Shown: positions 45,066-57,562, counted from the stretch's first letter. The stretch is 64,000 nucleotides of DNA from Gambelia wislizenii (GCA_030847615.1 JAUMIR010000005.1:110761116-110825115); one strand, 5' to 3'. Notes: generated from the letters alone by a model not told the origin. Program-made: numbers and translations.

Positions 45066-46609
45066 ATTTTATTAATGATTTCTATCTTCATCTCTACTCT
45101 TTGTTTTGTAAGTGCTGTGGCTGTTACATAGGTGCACACATAGTGATTGGTATAAAAGGAAGTGTGAAGTAAGGTGCACTACTTTAGTGTACACCAGGGT
45201 GTGCAGTCTGTAGCCTTACAGATGCCTTGGATTGCAACTCCATCACCTGTTGCCAGCATAGACAATGGTTAATAATGGGGGGGGGTATGCAGTCTAGCAA
45301 GGTCTGGATGCTCATACCTTGTTCATGCCTGATGTAAATGCATACATTTTCAAGGAAGTGTCTAATCTATCCATTTTATTAAGGATAAAGCAGGTACATG
45401 GCAAAGCTTGCGTTATCCTAAGGCTGGTTCTGGGCAGGGTGGCCAGATCATCTTTCCCTCTGCAACACTCTGAAAAACTGGATTTAAATACCTTGTAAAA
45501 CTACAAATCCCAGAATTCCATAGAAAGGAGCCATGGCAAATAATCCAGTTGCAAACTGGATTATTTGTATAGTGTGGACTTGGATTTGGTCTAGCTGATA
45601 TGCCTAGTTTGGAGCCCACACTCCCTGGGACAATTTGGCTTGCATTTATATAGTTGCATCTAAATTGGTTTTACTTTACATCGAGATGCTGGACTGATGC
45701 ATCTAGAGTAGTGTATTTAACCCTGGTAGGATTGACAGAGCCTGGTGTCAGGTTGATATGGATGTGGAGAGATGGATTTTGCAGGTGGGAGACCCATTTA
45801 TTCTGCAGCTGAATATTGCATGTGACAAGCCACATATTTATAGAGGAGATGGTGTACACCTCTTAGGTGAGGGCTGAGATGTTTACCTCAGGAGTCTGCA
45901 ATGGAACCTGTGTCTTCTTCTAAGTTTGCAGGATAAGTAGGGCCAGGTAAGCTTGTCTCACTTTGGTGCTGGAGTACAGCCATTCTGAGATGTTATGTGT
46001 TTTTCTTATTTGCTTCTTGAGAGATTACCAGGTGAAGAATTTTCCACATTCCTCTCATTGCCAGCCAGCTTGAGGGATGGGATGAGGTGGCTCTTTACAT
46101 CTGGTAGACACCCCTCAACAAGAGTGCTAACAAGCACCATGGAGGGGGGGTTCACTTGGGTCCCTCTGCTGTCTTTCATGAGGGCAGGCAATGATGAACT
46201 GTAGACGTTTCATCCCATGATTCAGAGCCAGGAGGCCTTTGGAAAAGGCAATTTAAAGTGGTCTCTGAACTGAAGTGTCCACTGTATCCATTTTGCTGCC
46301 ATCTTGCAAATTGCTTTTATTGAATAATGTTGTGGCCTATGTTTACTTCAACACTCTTGCCTAGCATCATCTTATGGGTGGAAAGGCAATGGTCATGGTT
46401 TCAGAAATCAGAGGCAATTACAGAAAAAAATCATTTCCATCATGAGGGAAATCTACACTTCAAAATCCTGAGCTGCTAAAGAGCGAGAAGGAAAGATGAT
46501 GGAGACATCTTTCTTTGCCACTCTGCTGCCACCACTATGGATTTCCAAAAAAGTGCCTTACAAAAACACAACTGCCCATAGCAATCATCAATAGCCTTAC
46601 CATGCCTTA
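45066..46609. other. Unassigned sequence
   Basis: No supported gene. Contains a 14-bp perfect hairpin with 3-base spacer at 45537-45567 (CAAATAATCCAGTT / AACTGGATTATTTG) within a fragment 'aaactacaaatcccagaattcca' typical of the 48276 MITE family. Confidence 0.45.
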
Positions 46610-47490
46610 CACCCCTCCCTCCAATAATTCATAATTTGGCAATATTTGACATTTCATGAGGTCTAGGTAGACCAGGGAAGACCAAAAGCAGGTTCAAGTG
46701 AAGGTCACCCAGGACTTAACAAACATGTCTTGGAAATTCTCAAAAGCATGCCCAAGCAGAGCCCCTTAGTGTCAGAGTCACCAAGGTGGAATCAGCTGAT
46801 ACCAACTTGGATGCTCTTGGCAGTGAGTCATACTCACAAACAAACAGTGACTGGAACACCCATTATCCTTGCAAATGTCTTCCCTCACATCTTTCCTCTC
46901 CCACAATAAGGAGGCTACAACAAACCCATCAACCTTGAGATCTTAGCCATTAGCAGCAATTGACGAAGTCCCTTGATCAATGGTGGGAAACCCATCCAAG
47001 CATTGTTTTACACTCAAACACTCCTTCAGGATATGAAATTGGGTATAAATACTAGTCCCAAACAATAGCCTTGTGTGCACAGCTCTCCCTACACCATCAC
47101 TTGGTCAGACTGCTGTTGGACCCTCAGCTTCTTGTCTGAGTCTTTTTTGTTGCCCAGAAACGCTGCTCTTCTGCCCATACTTCCCTGAGTCTAATCCTCT
47201 ATCTAAATATTTCTGACTTAATTCTTCATTAATATTGTGTGATTGTCTTGTGAGTGTGAGTGCATGTGTGAATGCTTCCGTGTTTATTTTCCATTAAAAA
47301 AAAATTATTTGCTTTAAACTCAGAGGCTCTGCAGTGAGTACTGGCATACACAAATGCAAAGGTCCTTCAAGTTACCTGCCTCTCGCAGCCATACATTTGA
47401 GCTAATTAACCCCCCCCCCCAAAAAAAAATAATAGCATAATTTTAGTGTTCTGAGTGGTCTCCATGGACCCCACCAATTCAGGTAAAAAG
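46610..47490 (+). mobile_element. Solo LTR-like element, second plus copy
   Basis: Collinear with 9690-10590: 'aataattcata' start, 'caagtgaaggtcaccca', 'ggaacacccattat', TATA-like 'gggtataaatact' (about 47040), 'tgtgtgattgtcttgtgagtgtgagtgcatgtgtg', a polyA-signal region ('ttttccattaaaa', mutated from AATAAA to ATTAAA-like) and 'tttgagctaatta'. No coding region adjoins it. Confidence 0.62.
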
Positions 47491-48275
47491 TCAATTCAAA
47501 CCTAAGTTAGCTGTTTTATATATAGAGAGAAGAAACACCAGAAAAGGAACAGAGTTAGTGTTGTGCTTTTTTTTTACTGTGAGATGTAGAATGTAATATA
47601 GGAACCAGAAAGGCTTTTATTTTAATCTTGGTTACACCAAAAATCCTTAGTTTGCTTACAACTGGTAATTATTTGTTAATAAAGCACATTTATTACAACA
47701 AAGAACAATCAAGGGATTAGAGCATCTTCCATATAAGGAAAGACATAACAGTTTGAAACTTTTACATCTAGAAAAACACATAATGAACTGGAACATAAAA
47801 CAATCTGTAAAAAACACAAAACCTTACAGCACAGAGAAAGCGGATAAAGAAACATGGTTCTTCCTCTGACACACTGAAATTGATTGGTATAGATTAATCT
47901 TCTCCAACCTGGTTTCCTATAGATATTTTGAACTATAGTTCTCTCAGGTCAATTTGTCATGATGGCTGGGGCTGAGAGTATCTGTAGTCCAAATATTCTG
48001 GAGGGCACCAGATTTTTAAAAAAGCTAGTATAGTTTCACATTGTAAGAAAATTCTTTATACCATGCATACTTAACTTAAACACTGTCCCAGGAATGCTTG
48101 CTGTACTTACTAGCTTAGCTTGCTCTTCTTCAAAAGGACAAATCGCTTACACATCAGACAGGCATTTAGTAGCTAAAAGACCTATTTTAAATAGCCATAG
48201 GAGCTAAATGGAATCTCTGTGCTCAAAGGAAGTACATCTTAAGTTTCAACTGCTGGTGACAGAGGCTGCTGACAG
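47491..48275. other. Unassigned sequence with a diverged repeat
   Basis: No supported gene. 47905-48010 ('aacctggtttcctatagatattttgaactatag ... gtagtccaaatattctggagggcacca') looks like a diverged copy of the common squamate 'ggactacaactcccat' repeat. Confidence 0.45.
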
Positions 48276-48475
48276 GTTGCAGAAATAATGCAGTTTGACA
48301 CAACTTTAATTATTATGGCTCCATCCCATGGAATTCTGGGATTTGTAGTTTGTTGTGGCACCATAGCTCTCTGACAGAAAAGCCTAAATATCTCACCAAA
48401 CTACAAATCTCTGAATTCCATAATATTGAGCCTTGGCAGTTAAAGTGGTGTCAAACTGCACTATTTCTGTGCTGT
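48276..48475. mobile_element. Foldback MITE, about 200 bp
   Basis: 'cagaaataatgcagtttgacac' at about 48278 is mirrored by 'gtgtcaaactgcactatttctg' ending at about 48470; inside, 'ggaattctgggatttgtagttt' pairs with 'aaactacaaatctctgaattcc'. So nearly the whole element is self-complementary. Confidence 0.82.
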
Positions 48476-49034
48476 GTCAGTAGCCATAGTCTTACAGGAG
48501 ACCTCTGGCTAGCCATATTGAGAGACAGGACACTGGTTGGTAGGCCTACATCCAGGAAAGTTCTCTTCAACACCCAAAACCTGCAATCCTACTTGTGAGT
48601 ACTCAGAAGTCACAAATCCTGCCAAGTTAAATAGGAGACACTCCCAGGTAAATGTGCTTATGATTGCAATCTTCATTTGTACAAATGTATGCTGATACAA
48701 AGCCCCAACATTTCTGTCATCCACATGGAGGTGTGATGACCTTAGTATCATTTATATCAGAAGTAGGCAAACTGTATCCCACAGCAACATGTGGCCCCAA
48801 GCCCCTTTTTGTGGTCCTTAGTGCCCCCAGTGCTACTGTATTTTTTGAAACTGACATTGTGATTTGCTCCTGGAATTTCATAGCAAATTTGAAAATGCAC
48901 TACAGTCATTGGGAAGGTACTAAATGCACTAAAAATCAATATCATAACATTGGAGCAAATATAATATTAGTTGTCAATTTAAGTAAATATCAATTTCCAT
49001 TTTATATATGATAAAAAATGGGATTGTGATTCTG
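48476..49034. other. Unassigned sequence
   Basis: No supported gene; frames up to 115 codons (48664-49011) lack a domain. Confidence 0.45.
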
Positions 49035-49745
49035 TCGAGACATGGGTCTCACTATGGAATGACGAGGTGGAAAGGACCATTGATGCAATCATCCCTAAGC
49101 AACCAGTCCAGTGCTGTGGAGCCCATAATTCACATTGTTCTCATTACAGTTCGGAAAGATTTACACTGGCTGCCAATACATTTCCATTTTGAATTCAAGG
49201 TGCTGTTGGTAACATTTAGAGCCCTAAATGGCTTGGGGAATTCAATACTTGAGAAAATGTCTGTCTCTCTCTATATATATATGTTATATACACACACACA
49301 CATATCAGCCAAGTACTGAAATCTATTGGAGGGTCCCTCCTCTGTATCTCTGTATCCGACCAATAGGGGAAATACATTGCAGTAGGTCGTGGGGGAGGGC
49401 CTTCTCTGTGCTGGCATTCTGGTGGTAGGATTCTCTGTTGCTGGAAGCCCGAATGGGACCAATGTTTGGATCATTTTGGTATCAAGTCAAAATCTGGCTT
49501 TTTATTTAAACTGTCAAGCCTAACTGATTTTATCTAGGCTACAAATATCTTATGGTTGTTCTATTTAAAACTGTTTTAACCAATTTTAACTTATCCCGTT
49601 TTTAATAATTAACTTTTAAACATATATCTTTATCTCTTTAAATTATTGTTATTATATATTGTTTTAAACTGATTTTGTTGTAAGGGATCTTTGGACATAA
49701 GGCAGGATATAAACATTTAATTAAACACAAACAAATAAAGAGTCT
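49035..49745 (+). pseudogene. L2-like LINE C-terminal and 3' end
   Basis: Plus reading at 49145-49245 gives VRKDLHWLPIHFHFEFKVL and LVTFRALNGLGNS, the C-terminal block of L2/CR1-like ORF2 (L.WLPI..R..FK.L...FKAL.GL). After a (TA)n/(CA)n stretch at about 49274-49305 another remnant reads PRSWGRAFSVLAFWW-like (about 49385-49425), then a 3' end 'ggatctttggacataaggcaggatataaacattt' with ATTAAA repeats. Exact clade open. Confidence 0.65.
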
Positions 49746-50432
49746 GGCATCTGTTCAATATTTATGAAATTGTAGGCTGGGCTTATGATCTTATAACTTT
49801 TGGGATTCACATCTACTGTTGTTAGTGAACAAATGTAACTCCACAGATCTGCTTCTTAAGTTAGACAGCACCCCAACCGAAGGGTTTCTGAAGTGCTGCA
49901 GATCAGTGGCCTGGGAAATGAAGACTGCTGCACTCTCCCAGGTCTTATTTACACTAGCCAGGACACAGCGGTTCTCTGCTGGTGCATCCTCACTGTGGAG
50001 GTTGACCATCCCAAAATGGGATGCTAGACCATCACTGAAGCTGCTATCGCTAACACAGAAACCAGCCAGGGTCCCACAACATGTGACTGCAGCTGCCCTG
50101 CATGTGGCCAGCTTCAGTCAAATGCTGCATGACCTCTGGCTTCTGGAAAAGCCAGGGAGCTAGCAGCAGCAGGAAGGAATGGTGTGCTGGATGGGGTCCC
50201 ATGGTGATGCGGGGCCTGATCCAGTGGAAATATAGTAAACCAGGTATTCTCTTATATCATGCTAAAGGGTCATATCCCAGCTTGGTTTATAACAGGTTGG
50301 TTTATAACAGTAGCAGAACATGTAATAAACCAACCTGGACACAAAATGTTATCTAAAAACACAGAAATTCTGGACCAGGCCAACAACTATCATGTCAGAA
50401 TGCACAGAGAAGCTATTGAAATCCACAAACAT
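49746..50432. other. Unassigned sequence
   Basis: No supported gene. 'gcttggtttataacaggttggtttataacagtagc' (50279-50313) has a short tandem repetition of gtttataacag. Frames to 114 codons lack domains. Confidence 0.4.
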
Positions 50433-51480
50433 CTGGGCTGCATTTACATGGGCAAATATTCCCCTAAATATACCGCTAAGATTGCTCATTGTTCCCATGG
50501 ATCGAGCCACAGTATCACCTCATTCAGAAGGGGGGGAAGTCAAAATACCCAAATGTAGTGTGACAAGGGATGTTGCTACTTTTGCCAGTTTATTTGAAAA
50601 GTAGAACGACTTAGCACATTATTGCTAGTGTGAATGGCAAGTCTGTGTGAATTACCAGCAATCTTCCTGATACAGTTGCAGCAGAGCTGCACTGTTACTG
50701 GTTCTTATGATGAAGGGGTGGGCTGCCTAGATGTGGAGCCAGGAGGGAGACTCAGGAAATCTTAAAATCCTTGCTTGCTTTAAACATCCAGCCAACCTGC
50801 TTGCTTTTAGGATGGGAAAAGCACTGCAGAACAAAGGAATCCTAGCCAGCTGCATGTGTGTGTGTGTGTGTGTGTAGCTGCTTTCCTTCCCACTTAATTA
50901 TTCATCTCCTCCATGGTCTCCCTCCTTTTTTGCAGATGAAGGTACCCTCCTCTCCTCTTCTGCCTGGCTTTAATGATAATGATAGAGCTGCCTGGCCATC
51001 CCCCCCCCCCACCTTTGACTGCCGAAACTCATCAAAATTAGCCATAAATCGTAAGAACTATTCATCACTGTTCTGAAAGGACAGAAATCCAGAATTTCGC
51101 TCATTTTATTTTGTCCTATACCTGGTCCCTTTGTCAATCAGCTGTTAAGCAAGAAAAAACCTTCCATTTGGAGTTTGATTTGTGGGCAGGGAGCTGGGTG
51201 GGGGGGAAGAGGCAAAGAGTGACATTCTTTGCCTCTAAGCTGTTAAGCACATGGAGTTGGGGCCAGGGCAGACATTCCTATTGCATTCCTTTGTCTCCTC
51301 TCCAATGCTTGGCCACGCCCCCACCACATTTGGCTGTGTGAATCTCAAAGTGAGAAAAAACAAACAGCAATAAAATACACCTGTTTCCTCCATAGACAGT
51401 GTAAACTACCCACCACTGATGCGGAAAAGCACTAAAGCACAATTTATCATAATAAAACCTGCCATGTAAATTCAGCCCTG
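50433..51480. mobile_element. hAT-like non-autonomous element, about 1.05 kb
   Basis: Left end 'ctgggctgcatttacatggg' and the complement of the right end CAGGGCTGAATTTACATGGC are inverted repeats matching at about 17 of 20 bases. The CAGGG end suggests hAT, but the flanking 8-mers do not match, so target duplication is decayed or absent. No transposase. (GT)n at 50855-50875. Confidence 0.7.
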
Positions 51481-53506
51481 TTCAACTTCAACAGGAAAGA
51501 AGAAACCTTAAAAGTAAACAAAACCTGGCTTCCAGTTTTGAAATACAATAGAATTAAAACTCAACAATTACAAAGGAATTCCACCCAGGGTCAGGGGGCT
51601 TCCCAGGAGATAATGGCCCATCAACCAACCATCAGCCAAACAGACACTAATGAGCCTTGCACTTCTGTACCCAGAAACTAACCATTCAATTACACAAATT
51701 TACATATACACGCCTACAGGGGTTCATAGCATATAAACCCCAGACACACTCCTACACAACCATTCTCTGAAGATGCCAGCCACAGATGCAGGCAAAAGAA
51801 ACTATTCCAGAACACAGCCTCACAGCCTGGAAAAAAACCAAGAGAAATCTATGTTTTCAGGGATTTTACCAGCTTCCATGTGAAACTCTTTAGAACAATC
51901 TGTATTTGTTATAATCATATTAGCCAACCACTTGGATATGTGATAGATTGTAGAGACATTTGTCTTGTGACTCTTTATTTGCAGGGATTGTCAATAACAC
52001 ATCACAGCAGAGAAAACAGGTACTTGATTAACTGCTTCCTAATCCAATAGTTCCAAAGTGATTCCTAAGATATACTCAATTTTCTCTTTGTGCCGGTCGT
52101 GCTTGTGATCTGTTTACACAAAAATATCAGCTATGTCAATGCTGGAGGAATCTGAGGCTCTCCCAGCACCCTCACTCAGAATGGTCAGTGGTCATGGATT
52201 ATGGAAAGTACAGTTCAATAACATCTTGAAGGTTTACTCTATAACCACCTCTATAGATAAGTGTTCTCACTCATCAGCTTTGAAGTGTGAACTAAGATGT
52301 CCCCAGATCAAATCTAGTATGTGGTGTGTGTATATGTATGTGTGTGTATGTGTGTATCCACTTTTCTTCTTATACAGGGTCCAAGGTGGCTTACAAGTAC
52401 TTAAAAATAGGGTACCGTTAAACACACACACAGTCAAAACTTTATTTTAAAGTATTTTGTTTAAGTTATTTCTGTATTGCCTCCCAGCCCTCAAGGGATC
52501 CCAAAACAATGAACAAATAAAAACTAATTAAACCAATACAAAGATAAGAACATGACTGTTCACTTTAAAAACTACAAGTTTAAAACAATACCGTAATACA
52601 CACTTAAAACATATTAAAAAAAGATAAAAACAAAACCCTATGAAAAGCTCTTTTTTGCATAAGTTATAAACTGAAGAGTTGGCTGAATAAAAAGGTCTTT
52701 GTCCATAATCAAAAGCAAAGAAGAGAAGGGCCAACCAAACTTCCTGCAGGAGGGAATTTCACACCCAGTTAGATCCAATGATTGTAGATGTATTCATTGC
52801 CATAAGGTTATCATTGTTTTACAATAGAAAAATAGTTGGGATGGGGCTTAGAAGCACAGAGTGGACAAAACAGGCTGAGTGGATCCCCTGTACTGGCTAC
52901 TAAAAGCCATTTATGTTAGTCATTTTTACACAACAGAACTCTGTGGCCAAGTTAATCCCTGATGGAAGAACAATATCAACCATAACATGCACAACAGTAG
53001 CAATGCAGAAACTGGAGATTTTTTAAGGAGAAAGTATGGGGTGGGAAGAACAGTCTCTCCCTTCTCACCACCCATGTTACACTTTGATTTCCCCCCGTCA
53101 CTTTATAGAGAATCAGCATAGGCCCAGATATGCAGGGCCACAGAAGCCTAACACAGGGTCACAAATGACTGGGATGATGATGATTATGATATGTTGATCT
53201 GGTAGAGTATCCAGATGGGATCAAGCTATTCTCTTTAATTATAAGAAAGGCTCCACAGAATCTTGTTTACAAGAACTTGGAGTTACTCTAAAAGAGAAAC
53301 TTGCAAAAGCTTTCTCTGAAACATATGTACAGATGAAATATGTGGTGGCTTGGGATCAGTTCATTAACAATGCTTTCATTGGAGAGATGTATATTCAGCT
53401 CTCATTAGGAGCTGATGCCATTGAAATGTACCTGGCTTGTGGGGGCAATTAGCTAACACACATTGGAAACTGCTTAATACAGTGTAGATGTGTAAATCGC
53501 TTTGCA
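51481..53506. other. Unassigned 2-kb stretch
   Basis: No supported gene. 52370-52760 resembles the 3' part of a common squamate retroposon in antisense (ccaaggtggcttacaa ... ggctgaataaaaaggtcttt ... cctgcaggagggaattt). (GT)n at about 52320-52355. Confidence 0.4.
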
Positions 53507-54270
53507 GACAGACTAAGAGAAATAAGGAGACCACACACAGAATATGGGGTGAAATAAAATGACCTTTATTTATAACCCTACCTATTTATTTCCCTTTAAA
53601 TCTTCAGCGGGGGGAGGCAACCTAGTGTGGGGGCAGCTGGGGCAGATCGTCCCTCCTGGACTTATGCCCCAAGCTTCCCTGGGGCAAACACCTAAGCCCT
53701 GTTGAGCAACCCCAAGACGTATCTTGAAGGTCAACCTGAAAGTCCCTCACCCAATCCATAGAGATAAAGGTGAGGGAATTACCCTTCAGGCCAACCCCAA
53801 GGTAGGTCTCCTTCTGTTCTCCCAGACCGTACAATCTAAGGAGACCCTTCTGAGAGACCATCCCTTCACCGAAATCGGTGCCATAGGTGTACACCATAAT
53901 CTACGCCTCCCCCCTTTCCCGTAAGCATCAGCAGTAATTTGACCTAATTAGGCACCACCCGAGCCAATTTTTCCCATCTTTACCGCCTTCCTAGTATGGG
54001 GTAGGCGAAAAAACCCTCCAAGACAAGGAGGGGAAAAATTCCTACCCGGCTCCAAAGCAACCATTATCACACTATTCCAGCGGCGGGAGGGTGGGTCACC
54101 GAGACAAAAGAGGATGAACAGAGGGGCGGGCAGCCCTTATATACCAAGCCCCGCCCCTCTGCTCGCATCACTGGCGCTTGTCAGCAACGCTGAAACCAGT
54201 CTCCCCTCATCCCAGCCTGCAATTGAGGATTCCCGGCTGCACACCCTGCTGAACGCCAGGGAATCTGTTT
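53507..54270 (-). mobile_element. DIRS-like deletion derivative, minus strand
   Basis: On minus, 54270-54090 aligns to the 5' leader of the element at 14990 (agcgccagtgatgcgagc, GGGGCGGGGC, tatataagggctgcccgc), and 53900-53507 aligns to its 3' end (GLLRLYGLGEQKETYLGVGLKG frame at 53622-53897, 'gatttaaaggga', final 'agtctg'). Gag and RT are absent. The two ends are joined by about 200 bp that I cannot assign. Same family, much shorter. Confidence 0.75.
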
Positions 54271-54729
54271 TTGCTTAAAACAATTTGTAAGCCATTCTAA
54301 TAGTCTTGTGGTTGAAGAGCGGGGTATAAATAACAAAACAAAACAAAAAAAGACACAAAAATGAAAAAAGCTTGAAAAAAGGCCAGTCTACAATATTGGT
54401 ATTTTTTGAGCAAGGTTCTAGAGCATTGCAGTGACCTCCCAGCTCCAGGAATTCTTGGATGGAAGAGATTGTCCATCAGATATGGTGATAGAAATGTTTG
54501 GGTGACTAATGCAACAAATAATTCAGTTTTGGTAGTGTGGAATGTAGAGAGAATGCAAACTACTATTCTGGTGTAGTTGGCTTAGGACACTGGGAGGCCA
54601 GGTTTCCTGAATCCCTGCTTGGCCATGGAAACCCACTGGGTGTCCTTGGGCATGTAACACTCTTTTAGCCTCAGAGGAAGGCAAAGAAAAAGCACTTCTG
54701 AACAAACTGGGCAAAACAATATATATGAT

Positions 54730-54734
54730 AGGGT
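54730..54734 (+). repeat. Copia target site duplication, left (agggt)
   Basis: Identical to 59706-59710; 5 bp is the normal copia duplication. Confidence 0.93.
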
Positions 54735-55151
54735 TGTTGGGCGTGTTACAAAATAGTACAGCAGAGTTGTGGAGTTAAAAAATAGAGCTTTACTCAGCTG
54801 AGTGTAAGACAAAAAAAACCCCATGCAAAATCAAAGAATATAGCATCATAGCTAGGCACAAAAACAGTACAGCATAACTTCCTGCATACTGGCAGTATTA
54901 TATCTTCAAGGAGAAAACCTTACTTCCTAGCAACAGGCTTCTAACCAGCATAGAGAGTAATACACTCTCTATACCCCAAGCAGACTCCCAATGCAGTTAT
55001 ACACTACTAAGTGGCTATCAAGTCCACCTAGTCTAATTGGCTGACTGCATCATTAATTACTGGAGCTGGCTTATTATCATGGACTCCACCTGCCACTTTG
55101 CTATACCTTCATCCAGTCACAACTTAGTATGCAAACTGGCATACCCTGACA
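54735..55151 (-). repeat. Copia 3' LTR
   Basis: 417 bp. The polyA-signal region reads AGTAAA in the minus sense (plus TTTACT at 54789-54794) where the other LTR has AATAAA. Confidence 0.93.
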
Positions 55152-55160
55152 CCCCTCCTT
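55152..55160 (-). promoter_or_regulatory. Polypurine tract of the copia element
   Basis: Minus sense AAGGAGGGG directly abuts the 3' LTR, the position needed for plus-strand DNA priming. Confidence 0.85.
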
Positions 55161-55195
55161 GTGCACTGAATGAAGTATGTAGCTAAGTGACATGC

Positions 55196-55735
55196 TTACA
55201 TACCATTTTGAATCATACTAAGCCTGGACATCATTTCTTTATGTTTTACAGCTACTAAGGGCTTGGTAAACATGTCAGCAACATTTTCTTGTGATGCACA
55301 ATATATTAGCTGTATTACATTGGCTTGTATAATCTCTCTGACACTATGGTACTTAACATCCACATGCTTAGTGCAAGTTTTTATCCTTTCTGATGTGGCC
55401 ATCTCAATACATGCTTGAGAGTCTTCATACACAGTTACAGGGTTCTCTACCTTTAATTGTAGATCCTTCAGAAGTTGTATAAACCATACTAATTCACAAC
55501 ATAAATCAGATAAGGCTGCAAACTCAGCTTCTGCTGAAAAAACTGATACAAAACTCTGTTTCTTTGATTTCCATACTACAGGAAATCTGGCATAAAAAAT
55601 AACAATGCCTGTTGTAGATTTTCTATCATGCACATCATTTGCACAGTCACTGTCTACATAACAGTACAATTCATTTGATACAGAAGATGAAATTAACAAA
55701 CTGTAATGTATTGTCTCCTTTAAATACCTCATGGC
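55196..55735 (-). pseudogene. Copia RNase H (C-terminal part of pol)
   Basis: Follows the RT frame in phase after TGA 55736-55738. Blocks: YVDSDCANDVHDRKSTTG, SAEAEFAALSDLCCELVW and EDSQACIEMA, which supply the copia RNase H pattern D...E...D. KHVDVKYHSVRE and VADMFTKPL follow. Natural stop at 55196-55198. The RNase H residues appear conserved; only the upstream stop breaks the frame. About 178 codons. Confidence 0.9.
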
Positions 55736-57562
55736 TCATTTTACAGCTTGCCAGGCTGTTGTAGGCTTTGAACAAAAACCACTTAACACGTTAGCAGTTG
55801 CAGATAAATCTGGTCGACTCCAATGTGCCAGATATAGCAAACTGCCTACTGCTGATTGATATAGTTCTATGTCTTCAAATACTGTATCACATTTGTTTTT
55901 AAGAAAGTCTGTTACCATGGGGGTGGCTTGACCTTTGCAGTCCTCCATATGGAATTTTTGTAGGAGCTGCTTAATTTTTTCTTTTTGAATGAGCAGAAAA
56001 CTTCTATCAGCTGTCCTTTCTATTTCTACACCTAGGTATTTCTGAATGCTTCCTAGATGTTTTATTTGAAATTTTTCTCCTAGGTTTGTTGCAAACTTAT
56101 TTACATGGTCGATAGATGGTGCAACAAAACAAATACCATCTACAAATGCTAGCACTATCTGTAAATCTTTGCCTGACCCTTCGGTAAAGACACAGGGATC
56201 AGCAATACCCTGTTTGAAACCATATCTTGTTAATTCAGCTTCAAGACACTTATACCAACATCTAGCTGATTGCTTCAAACCAGAAATAGCTTTGTTCAAT
56301 TTCCAGACCATGTTCGAATCACTTGTTTGAAATCCAGGAGGCTGCACCATGAATATTGACTCGTCCAGCTGTGCATTTAGAAAAGCTGTGGCTATATCAA
56401 AATAATGAACTAACGCCCCTGTTTGTGCAGCTATGGTGAGGATTAACCTCAGACTTTCAGTCTTAGAAATAGGCGAAAAAACTTCATCATAGTTTTCAAA
56501 CCTCCTTTGTGAAAAACCTTTAGTTACGAGTCTGGCCTTGTATTTTACTTCTCCTGAGCTAGATTGCTTGATTTTGTATACCCAGCGACATCCTATAGGT
56601 GTTTTATCAGCTGGTAAGTTTACAACTGTATATACCTTGTGCTCATTCATAGAATCCATCTCAGCTTGCATAGCCTTCTCCCACTTTGCCTTCTCATTGG
56701 GTGGCAAACTCATAACTTCCTCATAACTTTGGGGTTCTAAAGTGATATTACAAACTCTAATAACATTAGGAATAGAAAACCTTACAGGTGGAACCCCTTT
56801 ATTCTCTCTCTGAGACCTCCTTGGTTGATCAGTAACACTTGATTCAACTGAAACCTTTGGACTTTCCAGCCCCTCCATTTTAACACTACCAGGACTTTTT
56901 TCTGGACTTTTCTTTTGTTGACCACTTGGTGGAGCCATGTCTCCAACTGGACTGTCTGACCTTTCAGGGGGTTGAGGTGATAATGGCACAGTATCACCTA
57001 ACCCATCACTCTCAGTCATGGGTAGAATGATGTCTGAATTAGCATGAACATGCTTCCAATTGCTTTCAATAAAACTATCATTCTGAGATATTATTACTTT
57101 GTCATTGCCGGCATCAAACCTATAACCTTTACTTCCTGTTGCATATCCCAGAAACCTTAGTTTGGCTGTTTTGACTTGTCCTTTTCTCCTTTGTGCCTTT
57201 GGTATATGTACCCAGGCAAAGCATCCAAATATTCTCATGTGAGTAAGATTGGGCTGTTTACCAAACAATATGTGATATAGAATGTCATTGATACTTGTAC
57301 TCCAAATTCTGTTGACTATATAATTGGCTGTGAGTAGAGCCTCGGCCCAATATTTACAACTCATGCCAGAATCACATAATAAAGAATCCTTAACTGTTTG
57401 GAGTATCCCCCCTTGGCGTTCTGCTACGCCATTCTCCCAAGGAGAAAATGGGTTAGTTAGCCTGTGGAAAATGCCCTTTTTCTTCAGCCACTGCTGAAAG
57501 CAATTTGAGATATATTCTCCCCCCCCCCCGGTCAGATTGCAATTGTGCCACCTTGTGGCCAA
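55736..57562 (-). pseudogene. Copia integrase C-terminal part and reverse transcriptase
   Basis: A 608-codon open frame. N-terminal 60 residues finish the integrase core, with the catalytic Glu at 57419-57421 (NGVAERQ). A linker of about 200 residues, Pro/Ser-rich, follows. RT starts near EMDSMNEHKVYTVV and includes GCRWVYKIKQSS, ARLVTKGFSQR, HYFDIATAFLNAQLDE (first catalytic Asp) and the box FVDG at 56135-56146, where copia elements normally have YVDD; the second Asp is Gly here. Downstream LGVEIERT and WSRPDLSATANVLS are as expected. TGA at 55736-55738 separates RNase H. Confidence 0.92.

Noticed and set aside
48664..49011. 115-codon plus-strand frame
   Set aside because: No domain and no flanking signal; runs into the LINE 3' end with no link.
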